Below are positions 1-6,939 of a stretch of DNA of 13,258 nt, piece after piece. Below the pieces are notes generated by a model, which saw only the letters and a program-made list of their open reading frames with translations, was not told the DNA's origin and made no database searches. The DNA lies in the NCBI GenBank assembly GCA_944385645.1, contig CALWYA010000020.1:1-13258 (forward strand), written 5' to 3'. Both the position numbers and the translations under genes were made by a program. The stretch's first letter is position 1. Every line of letters begins with the position of its first letter. This DNA comes from an uncultured Oscillospiraceae bacterium (lineage in GTDB: Bacteria; Bacillota; Clostridia; Oscillospirales; Oscillospiraceae).

Positions 1-377
1 AGCTCGGCGTACTCCTCCTCCAGCTGGCAGGCCAGCATCCCGTCCTCGTCGGTCATCTCCTCCTTGGCGTAGAGGGCCTCCTTCTGCTTGCCGATGTCGT
101 ACAGGCGCTGGTTTCCCATGATGACCGTGTCCATGACGTTGTAGGCGTCGTATGCGTTCTGGTCCTGCTTCAGCACCGACATGCGGATGTTGGGCAGGAC
201 GGAGACCTCGCCGGTGGTGGGCTCCAGCTGGCCGGACAGGATCTTCAGGAAGGTGGACTTGCCGGCCCCGTTGGCGCCGATGATGCCGTAGCAGTTGCCC
301 CGCAGGAACTGCAGGTCCACGTGGGAGAACAGCGGGGTGCCGCTGTAGTTCAAACTCAAATCGGTAACGGTGATCAT
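1..377 (-). CDS. ABC-F family ATPase, YbiT-type (N-terminal part, cut by window edge)
   Basis: This is the first 125 codons of a minus-strand gene that continues past position 1. ABC-F proteins are soluble tandem-ATPase proteins that act on the ribosome rather than in transport. The frame begins MITVTDLSLNYSG. It carries a Walker A motif GANGAGKS at residues 34-41, followed by LKILSGQLEPTTG, then LKQDQNAYD and DTVIMGNQRLYDI. The last two, together with the EEMTDEDG stretch, resemble the YbiT/YkpA subfamily rather than EttA or Uup. The start at 377 is supported by AAGGAG at 384-389 with a 6-base spacer. Walker B, the signature motif and the second ATPase domain lie outside the window, so completeness cannot be judged. 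It is transcribed away from the neighbouring membrane-protein gene. Confidence 0.9.
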   Translation of the reverse strand, partial: MITVTDLSLNYSGTPLFSHVDLQFLRGNCYGIIGANGAGKSTFLKILSGQLEPTTGEVSVLPNIRMSVLKQDQNAYDAYNVMDTVIMGNQRLYDIGKQKEALYAKEEMTDEDGMLACQLEEEYAE

Positions 378-409
378 AGCTTGCTCCTTTTCCATGGTCA
401 GTGTGATTC

Positions 410-425
410 GGGGACTATCTTACCA
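410..425 (-). promoter_or_regulatory. Probable extended -10 promoter for the ABC-F gene
   Basis: Read on the minus strand, TGGTAAGAT gives an extended -10 element (TGn followed by TAAGAT at 422..417). The predicted transcript start is near 410, leaving a leader of about 33 bases. No good -35 hexamer is seen at 16-18 bases upstream, so the call rests on the extended -10 and its position. Confidence 0.4.
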
Positions 426-578
426 TAGCCGCCGGGAAAAAGACAGCTTTTTCTTTCGGAAAAGTAGACAAAAAGCGGGAATTCAGCGGAGCTGGGAAGC
501 CGGAACGCTCGCGCTGTCCTGCCCCTCTTTCATTCTTCGTGAAATCGAATAGTTTGTCCTTTATTTTCCGGGCTTTTG

Positions 579-607
579 TTGACATTTTAAACGAAATGAT
601 TTATGAT
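579..607 (+). promoter_or_regulatory. Near-consensus sigma-A promoter for the membrane-protein gene
   Basis: TTGACA (579-584, perfect -35) is followed by a 17-base spacer and TATGAT (602-607, five of six -10 bases). The predicted start of transcription is near 614, giving an 86-base leader before the ATG at 700. Confidence 0.85.
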
Positions 608-687
608 GCTAGTGAGATAAATTGTTGGTGCTTTCACGGCAGGGGGCGGTCCCAATGTTCATCTAATCAATTCAATACGCCATTTGG

Positions 688-694
688 AAGGTGG
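688..694 (+). promoter_or_regulatory. Ribosome binding site deciding the start at 700
   Basis: AAGGTGG sits 5 bases before ATG 700. The upstream in-frame GTG at 691 lies inside this purine-rich site, so it is unlikely to be the start codon. Confidence 0.7.
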
Positions 695-699
695 TATCC

Positions 700-1140
700 A
701 TGAATCGAACTAAATTCCTGCCGCTTCTGTGGCTGCTTACCTCGGTTCTGCTCCTATTAAACTGGTTGTACGTGGACAGCATCTTTCGCAAGGTCGTTGT
801 CTCGGTATTTCTTATCTTCGTTGCGGTCTTCTCGGCGCGTCCCCTTCAGCAAGAGCTCAGCGCGGCCAAGCACGGCAGCCACAGGTCCGCTGAACAAAAT
901 CAAGCGGAATCCGTCAGGCATGAACACGTCAACACCCAGATCCTCCGGGAAAAATACGGGAGCCTCTCTTTCCTGCGGACTTACTGGAGTCTGGGGTTTC
1001 TGGGAATTTCCACCGCACTTTCCTATCTTTTCCCGGAACATTACGGTTTGGACCGGTTAAAGTGGCTTGCTCTGGTTGTTTTCTTTTTGGACGGTCTGTA
1101 TCTCTGCGCTGTCATCTTTTTTGCCAAACGAAATCTATAA
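700..1140 (+). CDS. Small four-helix integral membrane protein, function unknown
   Basis: The protein has 146 residues and I do not recognise its family. Four hydrophobic segments are visible at about residues 7-25, 31-47, 94-112 and 121-141. A hydrophilic loop of roughly 45 residues (48-92), rich in Gln, Glu, His and Lys, separates the two hairpins. The C-terminus is short and basic (AKRNL). There is no cleavable signal peptide and no recognisable catalytic motif. It stands alone behind its own consensus promoter and ends at the hairpin 1162-1195. Base composition is unlike the neighbours: the five 60-base rows I counted (721-840 and 961-1140) have 147 G+C of 300, against roughly two thirds in adjacent genes. 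That suggests either recent acquisition or the relaxed composition of a fast-evolving membrane protein. The start at 700 is chosen over GTG 691 because the latter overlaps the ribosome binding site. Confidence 0.75.
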   Translation: MNRTKFLPLLWLLTSVLLLLNWLYVDSIFRKVVVSVFLIFVAVFSARPLQQELSAAKHGSHRSAEQNQAESVRHEHVNTQILREKYGSLSFLRTYWSLGFLGISTALSYLFPEHYGLDRLKWLALVVFFLDGLYLCAVIFFAKRNL

Positions 1141-1161
1141 TCCTACTTGCGCAATGCGAAG

Positions 1162-1195
1162 CAAGGAGCCGGCGGGGATTCCCGCCGGCTCCTTG
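1162..1195. terminator. Bidirectional hairpin terminator between convergent genes
   Basis: A perfect 15-bp stem (1162-1176 with 1181-1195) closes on the 4-base loop GATT. It lies between the plus-strand membrane gene (stop at 1140) and the minus-strand glgP (stop at 1211). The plus-strand tail is TAAATATTT and the minus-strand side has no T-run, so termination may be stronger in the plus direction. Confidence 0.75.
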
Positions 1196-1210
1196 TAAAT
1201 ATTTGAGCTC

Positions 1211-3490
1211 CTATTTCAGATGCCAGATGTCCTCATTGTACTGGCGGATGGTGCGGTCGGAGGAGAAGTAGCCCGATTTGGCGACGTTCACCAGCATCTT
1301 CTTCGCCCAGCTCCGGCGGTCGCCGTAATCGTGGAGGGCCCGGTTTTTCACGGCGATGTACTCCTCCACGTCCAGCAGGGCCATGAACCAGTCCTTCCCC
1401 TTCATGTCCCGCCACAGGGTGGACAGGCTCACCGGGTCGCCGATGGCCAGCAGCTCCGGGGACACCAGGAAGTCCACCAGCCGCTCCACCGCCGGGCGGT
1501 GATAATAGTCCAGGGGGCGGTAGCTCCGGCCGTCGGGCTCGCTCCCCCGGTACAGGGCGATGACCTGGTCGCTGGAGGCCCCGAAGGTGTAGATGTTCTC
1601 CGGCCCCACCAGCTGGGCGATCTCCACATTGGCCCCGTCCAGGGTGCCCAGGGTAACCGCCCCGTTGGCCATGAACTTCATATTGCCGGTGCCGCTGGCC
1701 TCCTTGGAGGCCAGGGAGATCTGCTCGGACAGGTCGCAGGCGGGGATGAGCCGCTCGGCCCAGGTGACGTTGTAGTTCTCCACCATCACCACCCGCAGCC
1801 AGGGCCGCACCTGGGGGTCGGCCTCCACCAGCCGGCTCAGGCACAAAATCAGGTGGATGATGTGCTTGGCCATCACATAGGCGGGGGCCGCCTTGGCCCC
1901 GAAGAGCACCGTCACCGGCCGCTCCGGCAGCCGCCCCGCCTTGATTTCCAGGTACTGGTGGATGACGTACAGGGCGTTCATCTGCTGCCGCTTGTACTCG
2001 TGGAGCCGCTTGGCCTGGATGTCGAACACCGACATGGGGTCCACCTCCGCCCCCTGCCGGGCCAGCAGGTCCCGGCACAGCCGGTCCTTGTTGGCCGCTT
2101 TCACCGCCAGCAGCCGGTCCAGCACCCCCGCGTCCTCCCGGAAGGCCAGCAGCCCCTCCAGCTCCCAGGCGTCCCGCCGCCATCCCCGGCCGATACAGCC
2201 GTCGATGAGGCCGGCCAGCTCGGGGTCGCAGTCCTCCAGCCACCGGCGGAAGGTGATCCCGTTGGTCTCGTTGCGGAACTTCTCCGGATACCGGTCATAG
2301 AAGGGCTTCAGCTCGCTGGTCTTCAGAATCTCCGTGTGGAGGGCGGCCACCCCGTTCACCGAGAAGCCGAAGTGGATGTCCATGTGGGCCATGTGGACCC
2401 GGCTCTGGCCGTCCAGGATAGCGGTGCGGGGGTCGGGGCAGGCCTCCCGGGCCCGGCGGTCCAGCTCCCGGATGATGGGGACCAGCCGGGGGGCCACCGT
2501 CTCAAGATAGGCCAGGGGCCACTTCTCCAGAGCCTCGGCCAGGATGGTGTGGTTGGTGTAGGCGCAGGTCCGGGACACCTGGTCCACCGCCTGGTCCATG
2601 GTCAGCCCCCGCTGGGTGAGCAGGCGGATGAGCTCCGGGATGACCATGGAGGGGTGGGTGTCGTTGATCTGGACCACCACATGGTCGGCCAGGGCCTCCG
2701 GGGCGAAGCCCCGCTCCTCCAACTCGGCCAGGATCAGCTGGGACCCGGCGGACACCAGGAAATACTGCTGGTACACCCGGAGCAGCCGGCCCGCCTCGTC
2801 GCTGTCGTCGGGGTAGAGGAAGGCGGTCAGCTGATGGGGGATGTCCCCCTTGTCGAACTGGATGCCGTTCCAGGGGGCGTGGGCGGGCCGCTCCACGTCG
2901 AACAGGTGCAGGCGGCAGGCCCGGCCGCTGTGGGCCCCGGGGACGGCGATGTCGTACAGCACGGCGGTCAGCTCCCCCGCCCCGAAGGGGACGGAGAACC
3001 GCCTGTCCGTGGGGATGAGCCAGCCGGGCTTCTCCATCCAGGGGTCGGGCTCCTCCGTCTGCTTCTCCCCCCGGAACACCTGCCGGAACAGGCCGTAGTG
3101 GTAGTTCAGCCCCACCCCGTCTCCGTTCAGGCCCAGGGCGGCGATGGAGTCCAGGAAGCAGGCGGCCAGCCGGCCCAACCCCCCGTTGCCCAGGGAGGGC
3201 TCGGGCTCCAGGGACTCCACGGCGTTCAGGTCCCGGCCCAGCTCCTCCAGATAGTCCCTCGCCTCGTCCCGCAGGCCCAGGGCCAGCAGCTGGTTGGACA
3301 GCAGCTTGCCCAGGAGAAACTCGGCGGAAAAATAGTACAGCTTCCGCTCCCCCTCCGGGGCGGGCAGCGCCCGGGCCCGGTCCCGGCACAGGGTCAGCAG
3401 GGCCTCATAGAGCTGCCGGTCGTCACACTGGTCCGGCGCCCGGCCGAACCGGGCCCGGGTCAGGTCCCGGAGCTGATCTCGCAGCAACAT
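1211..3490 (-). CDS. glgP: Glycogen/maltodextrin phosphorylase (GT35)
   Basis: This cytoplasmic PLP enzyme cleaves the non-reducing-end alpha-1,4-glucosyl unit with phosphate, releasing glucose-1-phosphate. The protein has 759 residues, near the short end of the family. Family hallmarks in order are GNGGLGRLAACFLDS (101-115), NYHYGLFRQ, QINDTHPSMVIPEL, KFRNETNGITFRRWL, DIQAKRLHEYKRQQMNAL and EASGTGNMKF, whose Lys605 is the Schiff-base lysine for PLP, then GTLDGANVEI. The start ATG 3490 is chosen because AAAGGAG at 3501-3507 precedes it by 10 bases; longer in-frame starts run deep into malQ. The start follows the malQ stop (3492-3494) by one base, so the two are probably co-translated. It is the last gene of the lacI-malQ-glgP operon and ends at hairpin 1162-1195. 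Sequence alone does not separate glycogen phosphorylase from maltodextrin phosphorylase (MalP). The malQ partnership and lack of glgC/glgA nearby would also fit MalP. Confidence 0.95.
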   Translation of the reverse strand: MLLRDQLRDLTRARFGRAPDQCDDRQLYEALLTLCRDRARALPAPEGERKLYYFSAEFLLGKLLSNQLLALGLRDEARDYLEELGRDLNAVESLEPEPSLGNGGLGRLAACFLDSIAALGLNGDGVGLNYHYGLFRQVFRGEKQTEEPDPWMEKPGWLIPTDRRFSVPFGAGELTAVLYDIAVPGAHSGRACRLHLFDVERPAHAPWNGIQFDKGDIPHQLTAFLYPDDSDEAGRLLRVYQQYFLVSAGSQLILAELEERGFAPEALADHVVVQINDTHPSMVIPELIRLLTQRGLTMDQAVDQVSRTCAYTNHTILAEALEKWPLAYLETVAPRLVPIIRELDRRAREACPDPRTAILDGQSRVHMAHMDIHFGFSVNGVAALHTEILKTSELKPFYDRYPEKFRNETNGITFRRWLEDCDPELAGLIDGCIGRGWRRDAWELEGLLAFREDAGVLDRLLAVKAANKDRLCRDLLARQGAEVDPMSVFDIQAKRLHEYKRQQMNALYVIHQYLEIKAGRLPERPVTVLFGAKAAPAYVMAKHIIHLILCLSRLVEADPQVRPWLRVVMVENYNVTWAERLIPACDLSEQISLASKEASGTGNMKFMANGAVTLGTLDGANVEIAQLVGPENIYTFGASSDQVIALYRGSEPDGRSYRPLDYYHRPAVERLVDFLVSPELLAIGDPVSLSTLWRDMKGKDWFMALLDVEEYIAVKNRALHDYGDRRSWAKKMLVNVAKSGYFSSDRTIRQYNEDIWHLK

Positions 3491-3491
3491 C

Positions 3492-4997
3492 TCACATCGT
3501 CTCCTTTCGCGTCCGGCGGGCCAGGCGCTGGTACACCCGCGTCTCCCGGTACAGCCGGCGGGCCAGCTTCTCCCCATAGCTGCCGGGCAGGGCCCGCCAC
3601 TGCCAGTTGTCCCCCAGGGTGGAGGGGGTGTTCATCCGGGCCTCGCCGTCCAGGCCCAGCAGATCCTGCATCTGCATGACGGCCAGATCGGCGGGGGAGG
3701 CCCAGGCGGCGCGCATCATCCCCCAGTGGTAGCCCTCCCGGCTGTTCAGCCGCAGGTACTCTTTGGCAAAGGACACGTCCTTCCGGGGGGCCGACTTCAT
3801 CCAGCCCAGGATGGTGTCGTTGTCGTGGGTGCCGGTGTACACCACGCAGCGGCGGGGATAACAGTGGGGCAGATAGTCGCTGCCCTTATCCCGGCTGTCA
3901 AAGGCGAACTGGAGCACCTTCATCCCGGGGAAGCCCGACTGGCGCAGCATCCGGCGCACCGACGGGGTGAGAAACCCCAGGTCCTCGGCGATGATCTCCC
4001 GGCGGCCCAGCACTTCCCGCACCCGCCGGAAGAATCCGATCCCCGGTCCGGGCTCCCAGTGCCCGTTCCGGGCGGTTCGATCCCCGGCGGGGATGGCGTA
4101 GTAGGCCTCGAAGCCCCGGAAGTGGTCCAGGCGCAGGATGTCATAGATCCGGAACTGGAAGGCCAGCCGGCGCAGCCACCAGGCGTAGCCCTCCTGTTTC
4201 ATCCGCGCCCAGTCAAACAGGGGGTTGCCCCACAGCTGCCCGTCGGCGGTGAAGCCGTCGGGGGGACAGCCGGCCACCTGGGTGGGCCGCCCCTCTTCGT
4301 CCAGCTGGAACTGCTCCGGACTGGCCCACACGTCGGCGCTGTCCCCCGCCGCGTAGATGGGCAGGTCTCCGATGATGGAGATCCCCCTCCGGTTGGCCCG
4401 CTCCTTCAGGGCCCGCCACTGGGTGAAGAACAGGTACTGCACCCCCTGCCAGAAGCGCACCTCCCCGGCCAGCTCCCGGCGAGCCGCCTCCAGGGCGTCG
4501 GGCCGGCGCAGGCGCAGCTCCCGGGGCCAGTCCTGCCAGGAGGCCCCCCCGAACTTCCCCTTCAGGGCCATGAACAGGGCATAGTCCTCCAGCCAGTCGG
4601 CCTCCTCCCGGCAGAAGCGGTCCAGCGCCGCCCCCTCCCGGGCCTCCAGCCGCCCGCAGGCCAGGCGGAGCACCGGATACCGGTTCTCATACAGCTTCCC
4701 ATAGTCCACTCTGGACGGGTCGTCTCCCCAGTCCAGACCGGCGTACTCCTCCCGCTCCAGCAGCCCCCGGCCGGCCAGGTCGTCCAGGTCGATGAAATAG
4801 GGGTTGCCCGCGAAGGAGGAGAAGGACTGGTAGGGGGAGTCTCCGTAGCTGGTGGGCCCTACGGGCAGGATCTGCCAGCAGGACTGCCCCGCCGCCGCCA
4901 GAAAGTCCACAAAGTCCCGGGCCGCCGCCCCCATGGTGCCGATGCCATGGGGGGAGGGCAGGCTGGAAAGGGGCATCAAAATCCCCGCTCGTCTCAT
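3492..4997 (-). CDS. malQ: 4-alpha-glucanotransferase (amylomaltase, GH77)
   Basis: MalQ transfers alpha-1,4-glucan segments between maltodextrins in the cytoplasm. It makes longer chains that the phosphorylase encoded next can degrade, and releases glucose. The protein has 501 residues, typical for bacterial amylomaltase. The N-terminus carries LMPLSSLPSPHGIGTMG and QILPVGPTSYGDSPYQS, which are GH77 hallmarks. Catalytic residues are visible: nucleophile Asp291 in LRLDHFRGFEAYY, acid/base Glu338 in IIAEDLGFLTPS, and the transition-state stabiliser Asp392 in YTGTHDNDT. LGDNWQWR near the C-terminus is also typical. The ATG at 4997 starts one base after the regulator stop codon (4999-5001). GAGGTAG, overlapping the regulator's end, provides the ribosome binding site, so the two are likely coupled. 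No frameshift or missing key residue was seen. Confidence 0.96.
   Translation of the reverse strand: MRRAGILMPLSSLPSPHGIGTMGAAARDFVDFLAAAGQSCWQILPVGPTSYGDSPYQSFSSFAGNPYFIDLDDLAGRGLLEREEYAGLDWGDDPSRVDYGKLYENRYPVLRLACGRLEAREGAALDRFCREEADWLEDYALFMALKGKFGGASWQDWPRELRLRRPDALEAARRELAGEVRFWQGVQYLFFTQWRALKERANRRGISIIGDLPIYAAGDSADVWASPEQFQLDEEGRPTQVAGCPPDGFTADGQLWGNPLFDWARMKQEGYAWWLRRLAFQFRIYDILRLDHFRGFEAYYAIPAGDRTARNGHWEPGPGIGFFRRVREVLGRREIIAEDLGFLTPSVRRMLRQSGFPGMKVLQFAFDSRDKGSDYLPHCYPRRCVVYTGTHDNDTILGWMKSAPRKDVSFAKEYLRLNSREGYHWGMMRAAWASPADLAVMQMQDLLGLDGEARMNTPSTLGDNWQWRALPGSYGEKLARRLYRETRVYQRLARRTRKETM
3501..3507 (-). promoter_or_regulatory. Ribosome binding site for glgP inside the malQ 3' end
   Basis: Read on the minus strand, AAAGGAG lies within the last codons of malQ and 10 bases before the glgP ATG at 3490. 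It fixes the glgP start and implies translational coupling. Confidence 0.7.
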
Positions 4998-4998
4998 A

Positions 4999-6027
4999 TC
5001 AACTACCTCGCTTCCCGCTCTGTCTCAGGTCGGCCACGCTCTCCCCCTCCTGGAGGCGGAAGGGGGCCGTCTCGTAAACCGGAGGGCCGCCCCGGTCCAT
5101 GCGCTCCAGAAGGAGCTCCACCCCCCGCCGGGCCATCAGGCCGGTGTCCTGGCAGATGGTGGTCAGCCGGGGGACGCAGTACCGGGCCATAGGGATGCCG
5201 TCATAGCCCATCACCGACACGTCCTCCGGCACCCGCAGGCCCAGGTCCCCCAGGGCCCGGATGGCCCCCATGGCGGTCACGTCGCTCATGGTGAACAGGG
5301 CGGTCAGCTCCGGGCACCGCTCCATCAGCCGCCGGGCCGCCTCATAGCCCCCCTCCAAATCGTACCGGCAGGGCTCCCACCTCCGGTCCAGGTCGAAGGT
5401 CAGCCCCCGGCTCCCGAAGGCCCGCTCCAGCCCGGCCAGCCGCCGCAGGCCGATCTGGGTCAGGGGGCGGCTGCCCCCCAGTACGCCGATGGCCCGGTGG
5501 CCCCGGTCCAGCAGATAGGAGGCCGCCTGAAAGGCCGCCGCCTCGTCGTCGGTGGTCAGGGAGGACAGGTTGTCAAAGCCCAGCTCCCGGGCCGAGCCGG
5601 TGAGCAGCACGCAGGGGGCGGTGACGGCGGCAAAGGACCTCTGAAAGGCCCGGGCCGTCCCCCCCAGGAAGAGGATGCCCGCCGGCCGGCGCTCCCGGCA
5701 CAGCCGGGCGGCGAACGCCGCCCCGTCGGCGTCCTCGTCCAGATAGTACAGGGCAGCCTGGCGGCCGTGGTCCCGGAGGTGGGCCTGGACCTGCTCCACC
5801 AGACCGGCGAAGAGCATATTCTGGGTGCCCTGTACCAGGACGGGCACCGCGGTGTCGGCACGCTGCTTCAGCCGCCGGGCGTTGCTGTTGGGCCGGAAAT
5901 CGTGCTCGGCCACCACCGCCAGCACCCGCTCCCGGGTCCGCGGGCTCACGTCCGGCTGCCCGTTGAGCACCCGGGAGACGGTGGCCACCCCGCAGCCCGC
6001 CAGCCGGGCGATGTCCTTGATGGTCAT
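4999..6027 (-). CDS. LacI/GalR-family transcriptional regulator of the malQ-glgP operon
   Basis: This is a 342-residue regulator of normal LacI length. The N-terminal helix-turn-helix MTIKDIARLAG...VATVSRVLNG spans residues 1-23. It is followed by RTRERVLAVV and the hinge segment FRPNSNARRLKQ (about 44-55), where Leu53 occupies the minor-groove lever position. The rest is a periplasmic-binding-protein-like sensor domain, with ILFLGG, DDEAAAFQAASYLLDRGHRAIG, FTMSDVTAMGAIRALGDLG, DVSVMGYDGIPMARYCVPRLTT and a C-terminal helix. It sits first in the operon, one base before malQ, so the inferred role is to repress alpha-glucan utilisation until a sugar effector (perhaps maltose or a maltodextrin) binds. 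The effector cannot be read from sequence. The start at 6027 has AGGAGG (6034-6039) with a 6-base spacer. Confidence 0.93.
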   Translation of the reverse strand: MTIKDIARLAGCGVATVSRVLNGQPDVSPRTRERVLAVVAEHDFRPNSNARRLKQRADTAVPVLVQGTQNMLFAGLVEQVQAHLRDHGRQAALYYLDEDADGAAFAARLCRERRPAGILFLGGTARAFQRSFAAVTAPCVLLTGSARELGFDNLSSLTTDDEAAAFQAASYLLDRGHRAIGVLGGSRPLTQIGLRRLAGLERAFGSRGLTFDLDRRWEPCRYDLEGGYEAARRLMERCPELTALFTMSDVTAMGAIRALGDLGLRVPEDVSVMGYDGIPMARYCVPRLTTICQDTGLMARRGVELLLERMDRGGPPVYETAPFRLQEGESVADLRQSGKRGS

Positions 6028-6051
6028 GGCGCCCCTCCTCTCCTCTGTTCC

Positions 6052-6063
6052 GGAATCGTTTCC
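6052..6063. promoter_or_regulatory. Putative LacI-type operator (autoregulatory)
   Basis: GGAATCGTTTCC is a 12-base near-palindrome with a central CG, five of six base pairs matching. A central CG flanked by A/T and then G/C is the usual shape of LacI/CcpA-family operators. It lies 25 bases upstream of the regulator's ATG and about +12 to +23 of the predicted transcript, where a bound repressor would block initiation or early elongation. A CcpA-type cre is an alternative reading. Confidence 0.6.
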
Positions 6064-6080
6064 AGTTCCACTCAGTCAGG

Positions 6081-6109
6081 ATGATACCCCCTTTCTCCCC
6101 GGGAGGCAA
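6081..6109 (-). promoter_or_regulatory. Sigma-A promoter of the lacI-malQ-glgP operon
   Basis: On the minus strand, TTGCCT (6109..6104) is followed by a 17-base spacer and TATCAT (6086..6081). The predicted transcript start is near 6074, leaving a leader of about 47 bases that contains the palindromic operator. Confidence 0.75.
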
Positions 6110-6222
6110 GGGAAAGGGGGAGATTTCTTGAAACTTCGGCGTTATAGCAGAAATTTCCCGCTCTCTTTTGTGCAGACCCGCCAACCCGGCCGCTCCACAG
6201 CACAATTTTCATCTGATTTTCA

Positions 6223-6251
6223 TTGTCATCCGCCGGGGGATACGGTATAAT
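6223..6251 (+). promoter_or_regulatory. Sigma-A promoter of the kinase-like/C26/VanY operon
   Basis: TTGTCA (6223-6228), a 17-base spacer and a perfect TATAAT (6246-6251). The predicted start is near 6258, with a leader of about 52 bases. It is divergent from the lacI promoter, with about 115 bases between the two -35 elements. Confidence 0.85.
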
Positions 6252-6263
6252 GAACTTGGAACC

Positions 6264-6282
6264 GCGGGGCCCCGGGCCCCGC
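6264..6282. repeat. G+C-only inverted repeat in the 5' leader
   Basis: Nine-base arms (6264-6272 and 6274-6282) are perfect inverted copies around one base. In RNA this would form a short, very stable hairpin starting about 6 bases into the predicted transcript and ending about 14 bases before the ribosome binding site. It has no T-run, so it is not a simple terminator. It may stabilise the 5' end or limit translation. Confidence 0.5.
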
Positions 6283-6309
6283 CGACGGAATACGCGAGGA
6301 GGTGCGCCC

Positions 6310-6939
6310 ATGAAGCCATACGTGATCTCCATCAGCCGGGAATACGGCAGCGGCGGCCGTCTGATCGGCAAGCAGCTGGCCCAGCAGCTGGGCATCCCCT
6401 GCTATGACCGCACTATCATCCAGAAGGCCGCCGAGAAGAGCGGCCTGTCCCCCGACTTCATCGCCCGGGCGGGGGAGCGGCTCCGGGGCCGCTTCCGCCT
6501 GCCCGTCCCCGCCGGCGGGGGCAACCCCGCCTTCTCCGACCAGAGCGTCCCCGCCAGCCAGCAGGCCTTCTTCGCCCAGTCGGAGGTCATCCTGGAGCTG
6601 GCCGACCAGGGCCCCTGCGTCATTGTGGGCCGGTGCAGCGACTATGTGCTGGGCGACCGCCCGGGCTGCCTGAAGGTCTTTCTCTGGGCCGACCTGGACA
6701 GCCGGGTGCGCCGGTGTCTGGAGGAGTACCACCTGCCCCCCGCCGGGGTGGAGCAGCGCATCCGGCAGACCGACCGGGACCGCTCCAGCTACTACGCCCA
6801 CTACACCGGCCGGACCTGGGGAGATATGCGCAACTTCGACCTGACCCTGAACACCGCCGTCACCGGGGTGGACGGGGCGGTGGAGGTCATCGCCGCCCTG
6901 GTGAAGGCCCGCCTCAGCGGGCAGGAGGGGGCGGAATGA
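6310..6939 (+). CDS. Cytidylate-kinase-like P-loop protein
   Basis: The protein has 209 residues. It matches the cytidylate-kinase-like family common in Clostridia (Pfam Cytidylate_kin2 type), which is distinct from the essential Cmk. Visible features are the N-terminal P-loop variant ISISREYGSGGRLIGKQLA (6-24), PCYDRTII (30-37), a hydrophobic strand CVIVGRCSDYVL (103-114), VFLWADL, and the C-terminal YYAHYTGRTWGDMRNFDLTLN (161-181). It is probably a cytoplasmic nucleotide-binding phosphotransferase, but the substrate of this family is not established and CMP should not be assumed. The start at 6310 has AGGAGG at 6297-6302 with a 7-base spacer. Its stop TGA overlaps the next gene's ATG (ATGA at 6936-6939), indicating translational coupling. 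It is the first gene of a three-gene unit. Confidence 0.85.
   Translation: MKPYVISISREYGSGGRLIGKQLAQQLGIPCYDRTIIQKAAEKSGLSPDFIARAGERLRGRFRLPVPAGGGNPAFSDQSVPASQQAFFAQSEVILELADQGPCVIVGRCSDYVLGDRPGCLKVFLWADLDSRVRRCLEEYHLPPAGVEQRIRQTDRDRSSYYAHYTGRTWGDMRNFDLTLNTAVTGVDGAVEVIAALVKARLSGQEGAE

Larger units (their letters stand above)
378..699. other. Intergenic region between divergent ABC-F and membrane-protein genes
   Basis: This 322-base stretch has no supported gene. It holds the minus-strand ABC-F promoter near 410-425, a small 7-bp hairpin (447-464, loop TTTC, one G-U pair), a strong plus-strand promoter at 579-607 and an 86-base leader for the gene at 700. The section around 541-700 is visibly more A+T-rich than the rest of the window. 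A plus-strand frame of 60 codons across 370-552 overlaps the ABC-F start and has no ribosome binding site, so it is not called. Confidence 0.6.

Noticed and set aside
370..552. Possible 60-codon plus-strand small gene
   Set aside because: It overlaps the start and ribosome binding site of the ABC-F gene, has no ribosome binding site of its own and resembles no protein.
1220..3679. Very long plus-strand open frame (about 819 codons) opposite glgP
   Set aside because: Shadow of the G/C-rich third codon positions of glgP. The translation is low-complexity, rich in Gly, Pro, Val, Gln and His, shows no domain and has no ribosome binding site.
3726..6084. Two long plus-strand open frames opposite malQ and the lacI-type gene
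   Set aside because: Same antisense-shadow effect. The real genes on the minus strand have full families, catalytic residues, ribosome binding sites and one-base junctions.
6667..6939. Extending the C26 gene back to the in-frame start at 6633
   Set aside because: This would overlap most of the second half of the kinase-like gene. ATG 6936 has a strong ribosome binding site and gives the expected domain start.
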